Below, in pieces: positions 1-8,567 of a stretch of 64,000 nt of DNA. The stretch spans positions 115,222 through 179,221 of the forward strand of contig CAKUBE010000002.1 in the NCBI GenBank assembly GCA_934636715.1, written 5' to 3'. The notes under the pieces were generated by a model. It was not told where the DNA came from, did not search any database, and saw only the letters and a program-made list of their open reading frames with translations. The stretch comes from an uncultured Arachnia sp. GTDB taxonomy: Bacteria > Actinomycetota > Actinomycetes > Propionibacteriales > Propionibacteriaceae. Positions within the stretch are counted from its first letter, which is position 1. Every line of letters starts with the position of its first letter. Both the position numbers and the translations under genes were made by a program.

Positions 1-1185
1 GATCCTGCCTGCCTGGTCACCACGCCGATCCACGCGGCGATGAACCAGGCGCGCGAGATCCTCCGCGGCGCCGCGCGGCACGGTTCGACGGGCCTGGGCA
101 TCGGCGAGACCGTCGCCTACGACCTGGCCGTCCGCGGCCGCGCCCGCCGCGGTGACGTCGTCGGCAACTTCCCATGCCCCGCGGACGCGCCGTCGATCCC
201 CGCCCTGCGCGTCGGCGACCTCCGCAACCGTCGGGCGACGGTGGCGGCGCTCGACGCCCTCGCGAGGTACGCCGAGCCGCTCCTGGCGTTGGTCGACGAC
301 TCGGAGGTCGTGGCCGGGTCTCTTGGTTTCGACACGGGCACCCGGCCGGCGCCTCGTGTCCCGGCTCAACCAGCGGTAGGTGACCTCGCCGACCGCCTGA
401 TGGGGATCGCGCGCGAGATCGAGATCCTCGACGACGCGGACCGCGCCCTGGGCGCGGCGTTGGGCTCCGGGACGGTGATCTTCGAGGGATCGCAGGGCGT
501 GCTGCTCGACGAGTGGCACGGCTTCCACCCGCACACGACGTGGGCGACGGTGACGCCGCGCGGCCTCGTCGCGGAGTTGGAGGCCGCCGGGCACGACCCG
601 TACGTGCTCGGGCTCACCCGCACGTACGCCACGCGGCACGGCGCCGGCCCGATGCCCACCGAGGACGCGGCGCTCGACCTGCCCGAACCCGACAACGGCC
701 CGGGGCTCTATCAGGGAGACTGGCGGGTGGGACACCTGGACCTTTCCGCGCTTCGATACGCGTCGAAGGTCGCCGGCCGCGTCGACGGCGTGGGCGTCTC
801 CCACCTCGACGTGCTCGCCGCCTCGAAGAAATGGCCCGTGACGGGGGATGCCGAACAGGCCGGTGGTGTGCATGCTCGCGAGATATGGCCCGTGAGGGGT
901 GATGCGCAGAGAAAGCGGTGTGGTGTATTGCAGATCAAGGTGGCGCGGACCTGGTCCGGCGACCCCGACCCGCTGGCGCTCCCCGGCCCGCACGACCTCG
1001 CCGCCCTGGAGGGGCTGACCGCGCGCGCGTTCGCCGCCCGCCCCGACCTCGAGCCGCTGCCGGGCGACGAGGACGAGGTGCTCGCGCTGATCGCCGACGC
1101 CGTCGGCGCCCCGGTGGTGCTCACGGCTCACGGGCCACGCCGCTGCGATCGTCGGTCTCTTGATGTCCACACGACGGTTAGCTGA
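1..1185 (+). CDS. Divergent adenylosuccinate synthetase homologue (5' partial)
   Basis: PurA-type enzymes condense IMP and aspartate with GTP to adenylosuccinate. The frame is open to the window edge, so the N-terminal GTP-binding part is missing; codon 14 (position 40) is only an internal ATG. Family landmarks seen: TTPIHAAMNQAREI, RHGSTGLGIGET, the FEGSQGVLLDEWHGFHPHTTW block, RHGAGPMPTE, SHLDVL and a C-terminal LTAHGPRRCDR. The sequence is far from canonical PurA (for example WHGFHPHTTW instead of DIDHGTYPYVTSS), so it is a paralogue rather than the housekeeping enzyme. Two segments look foreign: residues about 108-126 come from a dispersed repeat, and residues about 277-310 contain a 54-bp-spaced duplication. 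Both keep the frame, but they sit near family core regions and may inactivate the protein. Ending at 1185 is natural for the family. Confidence 0.7.
   Translation, partial: DPACLVTTPIHAAMNQAREILRGAARHGSTGLGIGETVAYDLAVRGRARRGDVVGNFPCPADAPSIPALRVGDLRNRRATVAALDALARYAEPLLALVDDSEVVAGSLGFDTGTRPAPRVPAQPAVGDLADRLMGIAREIEILDDADRALGAALGSGTVIFEGSQGVLLDEWHGFHPHTTWATVTPRGLVAELEAAGHDPYVLGLTRTYATRHGAGPMPTEDAALDLPEPDNGPGLYQGDWRVGHLDLSALRYASKVAGRVDGVGVSHLDVLAASKKWPVTGDAEQAGGVHAREIWPVRGDAQRKRCGVLQIKVARTWSGDPDPLALPGPHDLAALEGLTARAFAARPDLEPLPGDEDEVLALIADAVGAPVVLTAHGPRRCDRRSLDVHTTVS
323..376 (-). repeat. Dispersed GCTGGTTGAG...GTGTCGAAACC repeat inside the purA-like gene
   Basis: Read on the minus strand the segment starts CCGCTGGTTGAGCCGGG and ends GCCCGTGTCGAAACCAA. 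The same ends occur at 47245-47295, and related ends bound the larger element at 4286-4448. Its length of 54 bp is a multiple of three, so the host reading frame continues through it. Confidence 0.7.
831..905 (+). repeat. Direct repeat of 21 bp, period 54 bp, in the purA-like gene
   Basis: ATGGCCCGTGACGGGGGATG at 831 recurs as ATGGCCCGTGAGGGGTGATG at 885. The spacing of 54 bp keeps phase, and the encoded peptides WPVTGDA and WPVRGDA repeat. It lies just after the SHLDVL motif, where PurA proteins normally continue with conserved sequence. It may be a second repeat family or a local duplication. Confidence 0.55.
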
Positions 1186-1261
1186 CGCTCACGCGTCGGC
1201 TCGATCAGCGGCGAGGCCGCCTCGTCATACGGCTGGTGGTCCGGGGGGCTCGTGCGCGAGA

Positions 1262-1267
1262 TAAGGT
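1262..1267 (+). promoter_or_regulatory. -10 box TAAGGT, leaderless start
   Basis: TAAGGT is followed by exactly 7 nt and then the ATG at 1275, with no Shine-Dalgarno sequence. This spacing recurs many times in the window and fixes the start of the Nudix-fold regulator. Confidence 0.5.
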
Positions 1268-1274
1268 GCCGGAC

Positions 1275-1898
1275 ATGGCGGAGGACATCTTCAGCGTCGT
1301 GTCGGTCGATGTCGTCGCGGTCGCGTACGACCCAGGGGCTCGGCGCGTGCTGCTCGCGAGCCATGCCAGGACGGCGCCGCCGTTCGAGGGCGATCTGGCG
1401 CTCCCGGGCGTCGTCGTGCTGAGCGGCGAGCGCCTCGACCATGCGGCCGGGCGGGCCCTCGCCAAGCTCGGGCTGCCGGAGGAGCCGACGGCGTCAGGGC
1501 AGCTGCGCACCTTCGACGAGCCCGCGCGCGACCCGCGCGGGCCGTCGCTCTCCATCGCGATGTGGGCCGCGTTCCCGCACGCGAGCGAGGCACCCGGGGT
1601 GACCTGGGCGCCGCTCGACGACGCCCCGCACCTGTCCTTCGACCACGACCAGATCGTCGCGGAGTCGCGGCGCATCCTGGCGGGCATGCTCTGGCGCGAC
1701 CTGTCCCTCACCCGCGCGCTGACCGGGCCGCGGTTCTCCGCCGCCGACGCGGTGGCGATGACCGCGCAGCTCACCGGCCGCGAGGTGCACCGCGCCAACC
1801 TCAACCGGGATCTCGCGAAGACCCCCGGCCTCGTCGAGGCAGGTCTGGCGCCCGCGACGGGAGGGCGGCCGCCCAAGCTCTGGCGCTGGGAGGAGTAG
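1275..1898 (+). CDS. Nudix-fold regulator, NrtR-like
   Basis: A protein of 207 aa with an N-terminal Nudix fold (about 1-135) and a C-terminal winged-helix region (about 140-207, ending GGRPPKLWRWEE). This is the architecture of NrtR/NadQ regulators, which sense ADP-ribose or related nucleotides and control NAD metabolism genes. The Nudix box is degenerate: after LPGVVVLSGE the catalytic REUXEE part reads R-A-L-A-K-L, so hydrolase activity is unlikely. A sensory and DNA-binding role is therefore inferred. No NAD genes are adjacent, so the target is unknown. The leaderless promoter supports ATG 1275 over an upstream in-frame start at 1236. Confidence 0.7.
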   Translation: MAEDIFSVVSVDVVAVAYDPGARRVLLASHARTAPPFEGDLALPGVVVLSGERLDHAAGRALAKLGLPEEPTASGQLRTFDEPARDPRGPSLSIAMWAAFPHASEAPGVTWAPLDDAPHLSFDHDQIVAESRRILAGMLWRDLSLTRALTGPRFSAADAVAMTAQLTGREVHRANLNRDLAKTPGLVEAGLAPATGGRPPKLWRWEE

Positions 1899-1921
1899 CC
1901 CCGGCCGACGCCGCAGCCGCC

Positions 1922-1957
1922 CTATACGAATGTATAGCAAGTGATACACTCGTATCA
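1922..1957 (+). promoter_or_regulatory. Twin TetR operators over a leaderless promoter
   Basis: Two perfect dyads lie in tandem: CTATAC-GAAT-GTATAG at 1922-1937 and TGATAC-ACTC-GTATCA at 1942-1957. Their centres are 20 bp apart, about two helical turns, so two dimers could bind one face. The second dyad contains the likely -10 TACACT (1945-1950) and ends on the A of the ATG. Autorepression by the downstream TetR protein is inferred. Confidence 0.75.
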
Positions 1958-2598
1958 TGGTTGCGGATGATCGGACGGCGAGGGCACGGCTGCGGGACGC
2001 GGCGATCGAGATCGTCGCGGAGGACGGGGCGAGGGCGCTCACGGCCCGCGGAGTCGCCGACCGCGCGGGCCTGTCCGCGGGCCTCATCCGGCATCACTTC
2101 GGCTCGATGGCCGACCTCCTCGTCGCGTGCGACGAGTTCGTGGCCGCCACGATCAGGGAACTCAAGGAGCAGTCCATCCAGGGCGGGCCGGCGTTCGACG
2201 CCCTCGCCGCGCTTCGGCAGAGCGGCAGCGCGCACCTGATGGGGTTCCTCGCGCTGCGCCTCGCCGACGACAGCCCGCATATCAACGACCTCGTCGACAC
2301 CCTCGCGGAGGATGCCGCCGACTACATGGCCGAGGGCGTGGAGCAGGGCATGCTCACCCCGACCCCGGACGAGCGGAACCGCGCCGCCATGATGACCGTC
2401 TACGCGCTCGGCTCGCTCGTCATGTATCGCCATCTGCAACGGCTGCTCGACGTCGACCTCCGCGCGGCGGACCTCGCCACCCAACCCGGGTTCGCCGAGT
2501 ACCTGCGCCTCCAGATCGAGGTGTTCTCGGGCCTCATCACCCCGAGCGTCCTCACCCAGTACGCCGCCGCGATCCAGCAGCTCCAGGAGGAATCATGA
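1957..2598 (+). CDS. TetR-family transcriptional repressor
   Basis: A protein of 213 aa with a typical TetR N-terminal helix-turn-helix at about residues 10-57 (ALTARGVADRAGLSAGLIRH then HFGSMADLLVACDEF) and a ligand-binding helical C-terminus. The gene has no Shine-Dalgarno; the -10 TACACT lies 6 nt before the ATG, so translation is probably leaderless. Its stop overlaps the start of the ABC ATPase (ATGA at 2595-2598), which ties it to the exporter it presumably controls. The twin operators upstream suggest autoregulation, and the ligand is probably a substrate of the pump. Confidence 0.9.
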   Translation: MVADDRTARARLRDAAIEIVAEDGARALTARGVADRAGLSAGLIRHHFGSMADLLVACDEFVAATIRELKEQSIQGGPAFDALAALRQSGSAHLMGFLALRLADDSPHINDLVDTLAEDAADYMAEGVEQGMLTPTPDERNRAAMMTVYALGSLVMYRHLQRLLDVDLRAADLATQPGFAEYLRLQIEVFSGLITPSVLTQYAAAIQQLQEES

Positions 2599-3479
2599 AC
2601 CCCATCCAGACCGCGGGCCTGACCAAGCACTACGGCTCGTTCCCGGCGCTCGTCGACCTCGACCTCGAGGTCCGCAGGGGCGAGATCTTCGGCTTCCTCG
2701 GCCCCAACGGCGCGGGCAAGTCCACCACCATCAGGCTGCTGATGGGCGAGCTGAACCCGACGGCGGGGTCGGCGACGGTTCTCGGCGCGGCCCCGCGGGA
2801 GGTCGCGCACCGGCAGCGGCTGGGCTACCTCCCGCCGGATCTCGCGCTCTGGCCGTCGATGACCGGACAGGAGACGCTGAGGTTCTTCGCGGGCCTGCGC
2901 GGCGGCGTCGACTGGGCCTATGCGCTCGGCCTCGCCGAGCGCCTGGGCGCCACCCTCGACAAGCGCGTGGGCGAGCTGTCCACCGGCAACCGGCAGAAGA
3001 TCGGGCTCATCTCGGTGTTCATGCACAAGCCGGAGCTGCTCATCCTCGACGAGCCGAACGCGGGCCTCGACCCGCTCGTCCAGCACGAGTTCTGGGCGAT
3101 GATGCGGGAGGTGGTCGATGACGGCCGCACCGTCTTCCTCTCCAGCCACACGCTGTCGGAGGTCGAGCGCGTCGCCGACCGCGTCGGCATCATCCGGCAC
3201 GGCCACCTGATCGCCGTCGAGGAGGTCGCGGCGCTGCGCCGCAAGAAGATGCGGCGCGTCGAGATCGACGTCGACGGCGCCCTCGCCGCGGAGGACCTGT
3301 CCGCCGTGCCGGGGATCCGGGACCTCGACATCCGAGCAGATCGCGTGGAACTGAACTTCGACGGCGACATGGCGCAGCTGCTCGCCGCCGTCACGGCCAA
3401 GGCGCGGCTGAGGGACATCCACACCCAGGAGGCCGAGCTCGAGGACATCTTCCTCACCTACTACAAGGACGAGTCGTGA
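2595..3479 (+). CDS. ABC exporter ATP-binding protein
   Basis: A protein of 294 aa, a BcrA/CcmA-type ATPase energising an ABC-2 exporter. Walker A GPNGAGKST is at about 36-44, the signature reads LSTGN (about 128-132, not the common LSGGQ), Walker B LLILDEP is at 148-154, and an SSHTLSEVE switch region follows. The C-terminal 70 residues form the extra domain typical of drug-exporter ATPases and end LEDIFLTYYKDES. The start overlaps the TetR stop by 4 bp and the end overlaps the permease GTG by 4 bp, indicating translational coupling in a three-gene operon. Substrate is unknown; drug or lipid export is inferred from the TetR partner. Confidence 0.92.
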   Translation: MNPIQTAGLTKHYGSFPALVDLDLEVRRGEIFGFLGPNGAGKSTTIRLLMGELNPTAGSATVLGAAPREVAHRQRLGYLPPDLALWPSMTGQETLRFFAGLRGGVDWAYALGLAERLGATLDKRVGELSTGNRQKIGLISVFMHKPELLILDEPNAGLDPLVQHEFWAMMREVVDDGRTVFLSSHTLSEVERVADRVGIIRHGHLIAVEEVAALRRKKMRRVEIDVDGALAAEDLSAVPGIRDLDIRADRVELNFDGDMAQLLAAVTAKARLRDIHTQEAELEDIFLTYYKDES

Positions 3480-5254
3480 ACGCCGTCGTCCTCCGGCGCG
3501 GCCTGGCGAACGGGTGGAAGGGGCTGCTGATCACCGCCGCGGTCGTCGCGGGCATGCTGGCGGTCGGGCTCGCGGTCTACACCGACCTCGACCTCAGCAT
3601 CTACGACAAGCTGCCCGAGGCCGTGCGCGCGCTGATGGGCATCCCGGCGCACGCCGACCCGGCGATCATCGCCTACAACGAGATGCTCGCCTCCATCGGC
3701 GCGCTCGCGTTCGTCGGCGTGGCGATCGCGATCGGCGCCCAGGCCGTCGCGGGCGAGGAACAGGATCGGACGCTGCACCTCGTCCTGGCCGCTCCGGTGT
3801 CCCGCGTCGCGTACCTCCTCAGCCGCGCCGCGGCGATGGTCGCGCTGCTGGCGGCGGGCGGAGCGCTGCTGTGGGCGGTGGCGGAGGCGGCGCCGCTGGT
3901 CGTCGGCACGGAGGTCGGCGACGCGCACCTGTTCGCCCTGGTGGCCCACCTGACCGCCGGCGCGATCTTCCATGCTTCCCTCGCGCTGGCCGTCGGAGCG
4001 CTGACCGGGCGCAAGGGCGTGGCCGCGGGCTGCGCCGCGGCCGTCATGGTGCTCGGCTGGCTCGGCTCCGGCCTCCTGCCGCTGTGGCGCGAAGGCGCCG
4101 CCGACTGGATCCCCTGGACCTGGTTCAACGGGTCGAAGCCCCTTGTCAACGGGGTCGACGGCGGCGACCTCGCTCTGCTTCTCGGCGGCGCGGCGGTGCT
4201 GATCGCCGTCGGCGCCCTGGGGTTCCGGGTGCGCGAGCTGCGGCTCGCGCAGTCGGGGTCGTCTCTGCTGGCGAGGCTCGAGGCCTTTCGACACGCGCCG
4301 CGACGCTTCGCGTCGGGTGCGCGGGTCAAGGAGGGCGGAGCTCGGCATGCGCTGGTTGATTTCGACGGAGCTGCAGCGCTTCGCGCAGCGAGCTGGCTCA
4401 ATCCGGCGGAGCCGGACCGCAGCGCGAAGCGCCGCGGCCGTGTCGAAACCAATGGCCGTTCCCCGTCCCTCCTGGGGCTCCGGTTGGCGGCGCAGCGGGT
4501 GCTGCTCGCCTACGTCGTGGTGATCATGGGGCTGCTGATGGGCATGTCGATGCCGCTGATGTACGAGGCGATCAGCACCGCGATGGGAGACTTCGCCACC
4601 ACGTTCCCGCAGACCATGACCGACCTCTTCGGCGGCGGCGACCTCGGCACCCCGGCGGGCTTCCTGCACCTGGAGACCTTCGGGATGATGCTGCCCGCCG
4701 CGGTGATCCTCGTCGCGACGGTGGCCGCGTCGTCGGGCATCGCGGGGGAGGAGCGCGCCCGCCGGATGTCGCTGCTGCTCGCCCAGCCGCTGTCTCGCAC
4801 CCGGGTGTACGCGACGATCGCCGCCACCTCGGCGCTGTACGTCCTGATCGTGGCCGGGGTGGTGTTCCTCGGCACCTGGGCGGGGATCGCGATGGCCGCG
4901 CTCGACGTGTCCCTCGCCAACCTCGCGGGGGCCTGCCTCATGGCGGCGCTGCTCGGCTGGTTCTTCGGCGCGTTCGCGCTTCTCCTGTCCGCGGCGACGG
5001 GGCGCTCGTCGGTCGCGGTGTGGGCGACGACGGGGCTCGCCGTCGCGAGCTACTTCGGCTACACGCTGCTGCTCGCCGCGGGCAGGGAGGCCTGGGGCTG
5101 GTGGTCCCCGTTCCGCGCCTACCTGTCCGGCCCGCCCCTGATGGAGGGCATCCAGTGGTGGCAGCCCGCCTGGCTCGCCGTCGGCATCGTGGTGTTCCTT
5201 GCTGCCGGGCTCCCGCTGTTCCTCCGCCGCGACCTCCGGATCACGTCCGGGTAG
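3476..5254 (+). CDS. ABC-2 exporter permease, two-half type, with repeat insertion
   Basis: A protein of 592 aa starting at a GTG that overlaps the ATPase stop. Two hydrophobic halves (about 15-255 and 340-590), each with roughly six membrane segments, look like a fused pair of ABC-2 permease units. Each half carries a similar cytoplasmic motif: GEEQDRTLHLVLAAPVSRV in the first and GEERARRMSLLLAQPLSRTR in the second. Residues about 271-325 between the halves are encoded by the MITE-like repeat at 4286-4448. They are Arg/Ala-rich and unlike transporter sequence, but sit in a cytoplasmic linker where an insertion may be tolerated. The frame is intact on both sides, so the protein may still work. 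Confidence 0.85.
   Translation: MNAVVLRRGLANGWKGLLITAAVVAGMLAVGLAVYTDLDLSIYDKLPEAVRALMGIPAHADPAIIAYNEMLASIGALAFVGVAIAIGAQAVAGEEQDRTLHLVLAAPVSRVAYLLSRAAAMVALLAAGGALLWAVAEAAPLVVGTEVGDAHLFALVAHLTAGAIFHASLALAVGALTGRKGVAAGCAAAVMVLGWLGSGLLPLWREGAADWIPWTWFNGSKPLVNGVDGGDLALLLGGAAVLIAVGALGFRVRELRLAQSGSSLLARLEAFRHAPRRFASGARVKEGGARHALVDFDGAAALRAASWLNPAEPDRSAKRRGRVETNGRSPSLLGLRLAAQRVLLAYVVVIMGLLMGMSMPLMYEAISTAMGDFATTFPQTMTDLFGGGDLGTPAGFLHLETFGMMLPAAVILVATVAASSGIAGEERARRMSLLLAQPLSRTRVYATIAATSALYVLIVAGVVFLGTWAGIAMAALDVSLANLAGACLMAALLGWFFGAFALLLSAATGRSSVAVWATTGLAVASYFGYTLLLAAGREAWGWWSPFRAYLSGPPLMEGIQWWQPAWLAVGIVVFLAAGLPLFLRRDLRITSG
4286..4448. repeat. MITE-like element with terminal inverted repeats inside a permease gene
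   Basis: The left end TTTCGACACGCGCCGCGACG (4286 on) and the right end, read on the minus strand as TTTCGACACGGCCGCGGCGC (from 4448), are imperfect inverted repeats of about 26-27 bp, both running into CTTCGCG. The interior holds CGCTGGTTGATTTCGAC and GCTGGCTCAAT, relatives of the GCTGGTTGAG end found in the copies at 323-376 and 47203-47295. No transposase is encoded, so mobilisation in trans or REP-like spread is inferred. Confidence 0.7.
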
Positions 5255-5262
5255 CCGTGACC

Positions 5263-5335
5263 GCGCACAAATCTCCGTATGCGTTGCGGAAGCCTCATAT
5301 AGCCCCTTCATCGACAGATACAGAGATTTGTGCAC
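5263..5335. repeat. Palindromic intergenic repeat, copy 1 (upstream of cysK)
   Basis: Arms GCGCACAAATCTCCGTAT (5263-5280) and ATACAGAGATTTGTGCAC (5318-5335) are inverted copies with two mismatches around a loop of about 37 bp. The same arms occur, perfectly paired and longer, at 45947-46018. The rest of the 168-bp gap between the permease and cysK shows no other clear element. Confidence 0.8.
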
Positions 5336-5422
5336 GCCACCCGGGCGTGAGCCCGGATCCGGGCTGGGAAATCGGATTCGCCGGAAGGGAATAGATGGGC
5401 GGGGTCTGCGGTTGGCCGTGGC

Positions 5423-6352
5423 ATGAGCATTTACCCTGACGTCACGGCCGTCATCGGCCGCACGCCCCTCGTGAAGTTGAACCGCGTGGTCGGCGACAAC
5501 GCCACCGTCGCCGCCAAGCTGGAGTTCTACAACCCGGCCAACTCGGTCAAGGACCGCATCGGTGCGGCCATCATCGACGCCGCCGAGGCCTCCGGCGAGC
5601 TGCAGCCCGGCGGCACGATCGTCGAAGGCACCTCCGGCAACACCGGCATCGCGCTGGCGATGGTCGGCGCCGCCCGCGGCTACAACGTCGTCCTGACCAT
5701 GCCCGAGACCATGTCGCTGGAGCGGCGCGCGCTGCTGCGCGCCTACGGCGCCGAGCTCGTGCTGACCCCCGGCCCGCAGGGCATGCGCGGGGCCGTCGAG
5801 AAGGCCAACGAGATCGCCGCCGAGCGCGGCGGCGTCCTCGCCCGCCAGTTCGCCAACCCCGCCAACGTCGCCATCCACCGCAAGACCACCGCTGAGGAGA
5901 TCTGGAACGACACCGAGGGCCAGGTCGACATCATCGTCGCGGGCGTCGGCACCGGCGGCACCGTCTCCGGCGTCGGCCAGGTGCTCAAGGAGCGCAAGCC
6001 CGAGGTGCGCATCATCGCCGTCGAGCCGGAGGAGTCCCCGCTGCTGAGCGGCGGCCAGCCCGGCCCGCACAAGATCCAGGGCCTCGGCGCGAACTTCATC
6101 CCCGAGATCGTGGACCGCTCCGTGATCGACGAGGTCCTCCCGCGCAACATCAACCAGGCCGTGGAGTTCGCCCGCCGCGCCGCCACCGAGGAGGGCCTGC
6201 TCGTCGGCATCTCGTCCGGCGCCGCGCTGTCCGCGGCCGCCGAGGTCGCCGCCCGCCCGGAGAACGCGGGCAAGCTGATCGTCGTCGTCCTCCCGGACTT
6301 CGGCGAGCGCTACCTCTCGACCGTCCTCTTCGAGGGCCTCCTCGACAACTGA
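5423..6352 (+). CDS. cysK: Cysteine synthase (O-acetylserine sulfhydrylase)
   Basis: A protein of 309 aa, the normal CysK length. It makes L-cysteine from O-acetylserine and sulfide using PLP. Lys43 in NSVKDR is the Schiff-base lysine, EGTSGNTG (about 68-75) binds the substrate carboxylate, and GVGTGGT (about 175-180) binds the PLP phosphate. GISSGAA near residue 260 completes the fold II set. The ATG at 5423 begins [20 protein letters not shown] as in close homologues, though no good Shine-Dalgarno precedes it. No cysE follows, so the serine acetyltransferase must lie elsewhere. The gene ends in a strong terminator and stands alone. Confidence 0.95.
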   Translation: MSIYPDVTAVIGRTPLVKLNRVVGDNATVAAKLEFYNPANSVKDRIGAAIIDAAEASGELQPGGTIVEGTSGNTGIALAMVGAARGYNVVLTMPETMSLERRALLRAYGAELVLTPGPQGMRGAVEKANEIAAERGGVLARQFANPANVAIHRKTTAEEIWNDTEGQVDIIVAGVGTGGTVSGVGQVLKERKPEVRIIAVEPEESPLLSGGQPGPHKIQGLGANFIPEIVDRSVIDEVLPRNINQAVEFARRAATEEGLLVGISSGAALSAAAEVAARPENAGKLIVVVLPDFGERYLSTVLFEGLLDN

Positions 6353-6367
6353 TCCGATACGTTCGCG

Positions 6368-6407
6368 ACTCGCGCCCGGCAGGTCTCCCTGCCGGGCGCG
6401 AGTTTTT
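6368..6407 (+). terminator. Rho-independent terminator after cysK
   Basis: ACTCGCGCCCGGCAGG (6368-6383) pairs perfectly with CCTGCCGGGCGCGAGT (6388-6403) around a 4-nt loop and runs into five T. It starts 16 bp after the cysK stop. Confidence 0.92.
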
Positions 6408-6493
6408 GGCGGTGGTGATGTATCACCGCGGGGCTTGCGCACGACGCCGTCCGGCCCGCAACGCTCGGTGTCACCTATCCGGGGGACCTCGAA

Positions 6494-6499
6494 TACACT
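6494..6499 (+). promoter_or_regulatory. -10 box TACACT, leaderless guaA
   Basis: TACACT sits 7 nt before the ATG at 6507, with no Shine-Dalgarno between them, which supports this start rather than in-frame upstream codons from 6435. Confidence 0.6.
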
Positions 6500-6506
6500 C
6501 TGGCGC

Positions 6507-8057
<1,551 letters not shown>

Positions 8058-8059
8058 TC

Positions 8060-8108
8060 CTCAACGAGTAACGACCCCGCCGCCGGCGGGGTCGTTACTC
8101 GTTGAGGG
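8060..8108. terminator. Perfect 24-bp-arm hairpin between guaA and the PspC genes
   Basis: The arm at 8060-8083 (from CCTCAACGAGTAACGACC) and the arm at 8085-8108 are perfect reverse complements with a one-base spacer. The hairpin starts 2 bp after the guaA stop and ends 1 bp before the opposing stop codon, so it can terminate both convergent transcripts. It lacks a T tract. Confidence 0.8.
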
Positions 8109-8109
8109 G

Positions 8110-8373
8110 CTAGAAGGAGCCGCCCTGGGGGCCGTTCTTCTTGTCGTCGTACCACTGGCGGGCCTTGGTGAAGCCCTCCTCGGCGATGGTGCCGCCGTCG
8201 GACTCGCGGGGGATCACGAGCCAGAGGATGACGTAGATCAGCACGCCGCCGCCGCCGAAGACGGCGAGCAGCGCGAACGCGATGCGGATGATGGTGGGGT
8301 CGACATTGAGGGAGCGGGCGATGCCGGAGGCGACGCCTGCGATCATGCCGTTGCGGCTACGGGTGAGGCTCAT
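8110..8373 (-). CDS. Small PspC-domain membrane protein
   Basis: A protein of 87 aa dominated by a PspC domain: the amphipathic segment NGMIAGVASGIARSLNVDPT is followed by one or two membrane segments (about 30-55, FALLAVFGGGGVLIYVILWL) and the PRES boundary. The tail (about 60-87) is soluble and charged. PspC proteins belong to envelope-stress (phage-shock) sensing. The start overlaps the preceding stop by 4 bp (8370-8373), so it is the last gene of a three-gene operon. Its exact role is unknown; it may act with the kinase across the divergent promoter, which has the same domain. Confidence 0.85.
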   Translation of the reverse strand: MSLTRSRNGMIAGVASGIARSLNVDPTIIRIAFALLAVFGGGGVLIYVILWLVIPRESDGGTIAEEGFTKARQWYDDKKNGPQGGSF

Positions 8374-8567
8374 GACTTTCTCTTTCCTTTCGGTGGGCGA
8401 ACGCGGCTGAGGAGGAGTCCGAGCCCGCCGGCCGCGATCAGGATGGCGGCGAGGATCGGTTGGATGAAGGACGTCAGGAGGAGGCCGGAGAACAGGAGCA
8501 CGAGGCCGAAGCCGACGGCGGCCAACCCGAGCGCGACGGCGCCCACGTCCAGGGTCGGGCGGCTCAT
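8370..8567 (-). CDS. Small two-helix membrane protein, unknown function
   Basis: A protein of 65 aa starting MSRPTLDVGAVALGLAAVGF with two hydrophobic stretches (about 7-30 and 35-54) and a basic tail ending PPKGKRKS. It overlaps both neighbours by ATGA, so it is translated with them. Small genes of this type often sit between PspC genes in actinobacteria. Homology is not recognised beyond that context. Topology with an inside basic tail is inferred from the positive-inside rule. Confidence 0.75.
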   Translation of the reverse strand: MSRPTLDVGAVALGLAAVGFGLVLLFSGLLLTSFIQPILAAILIAAGGLGLLLSRVRPPKGKRKS

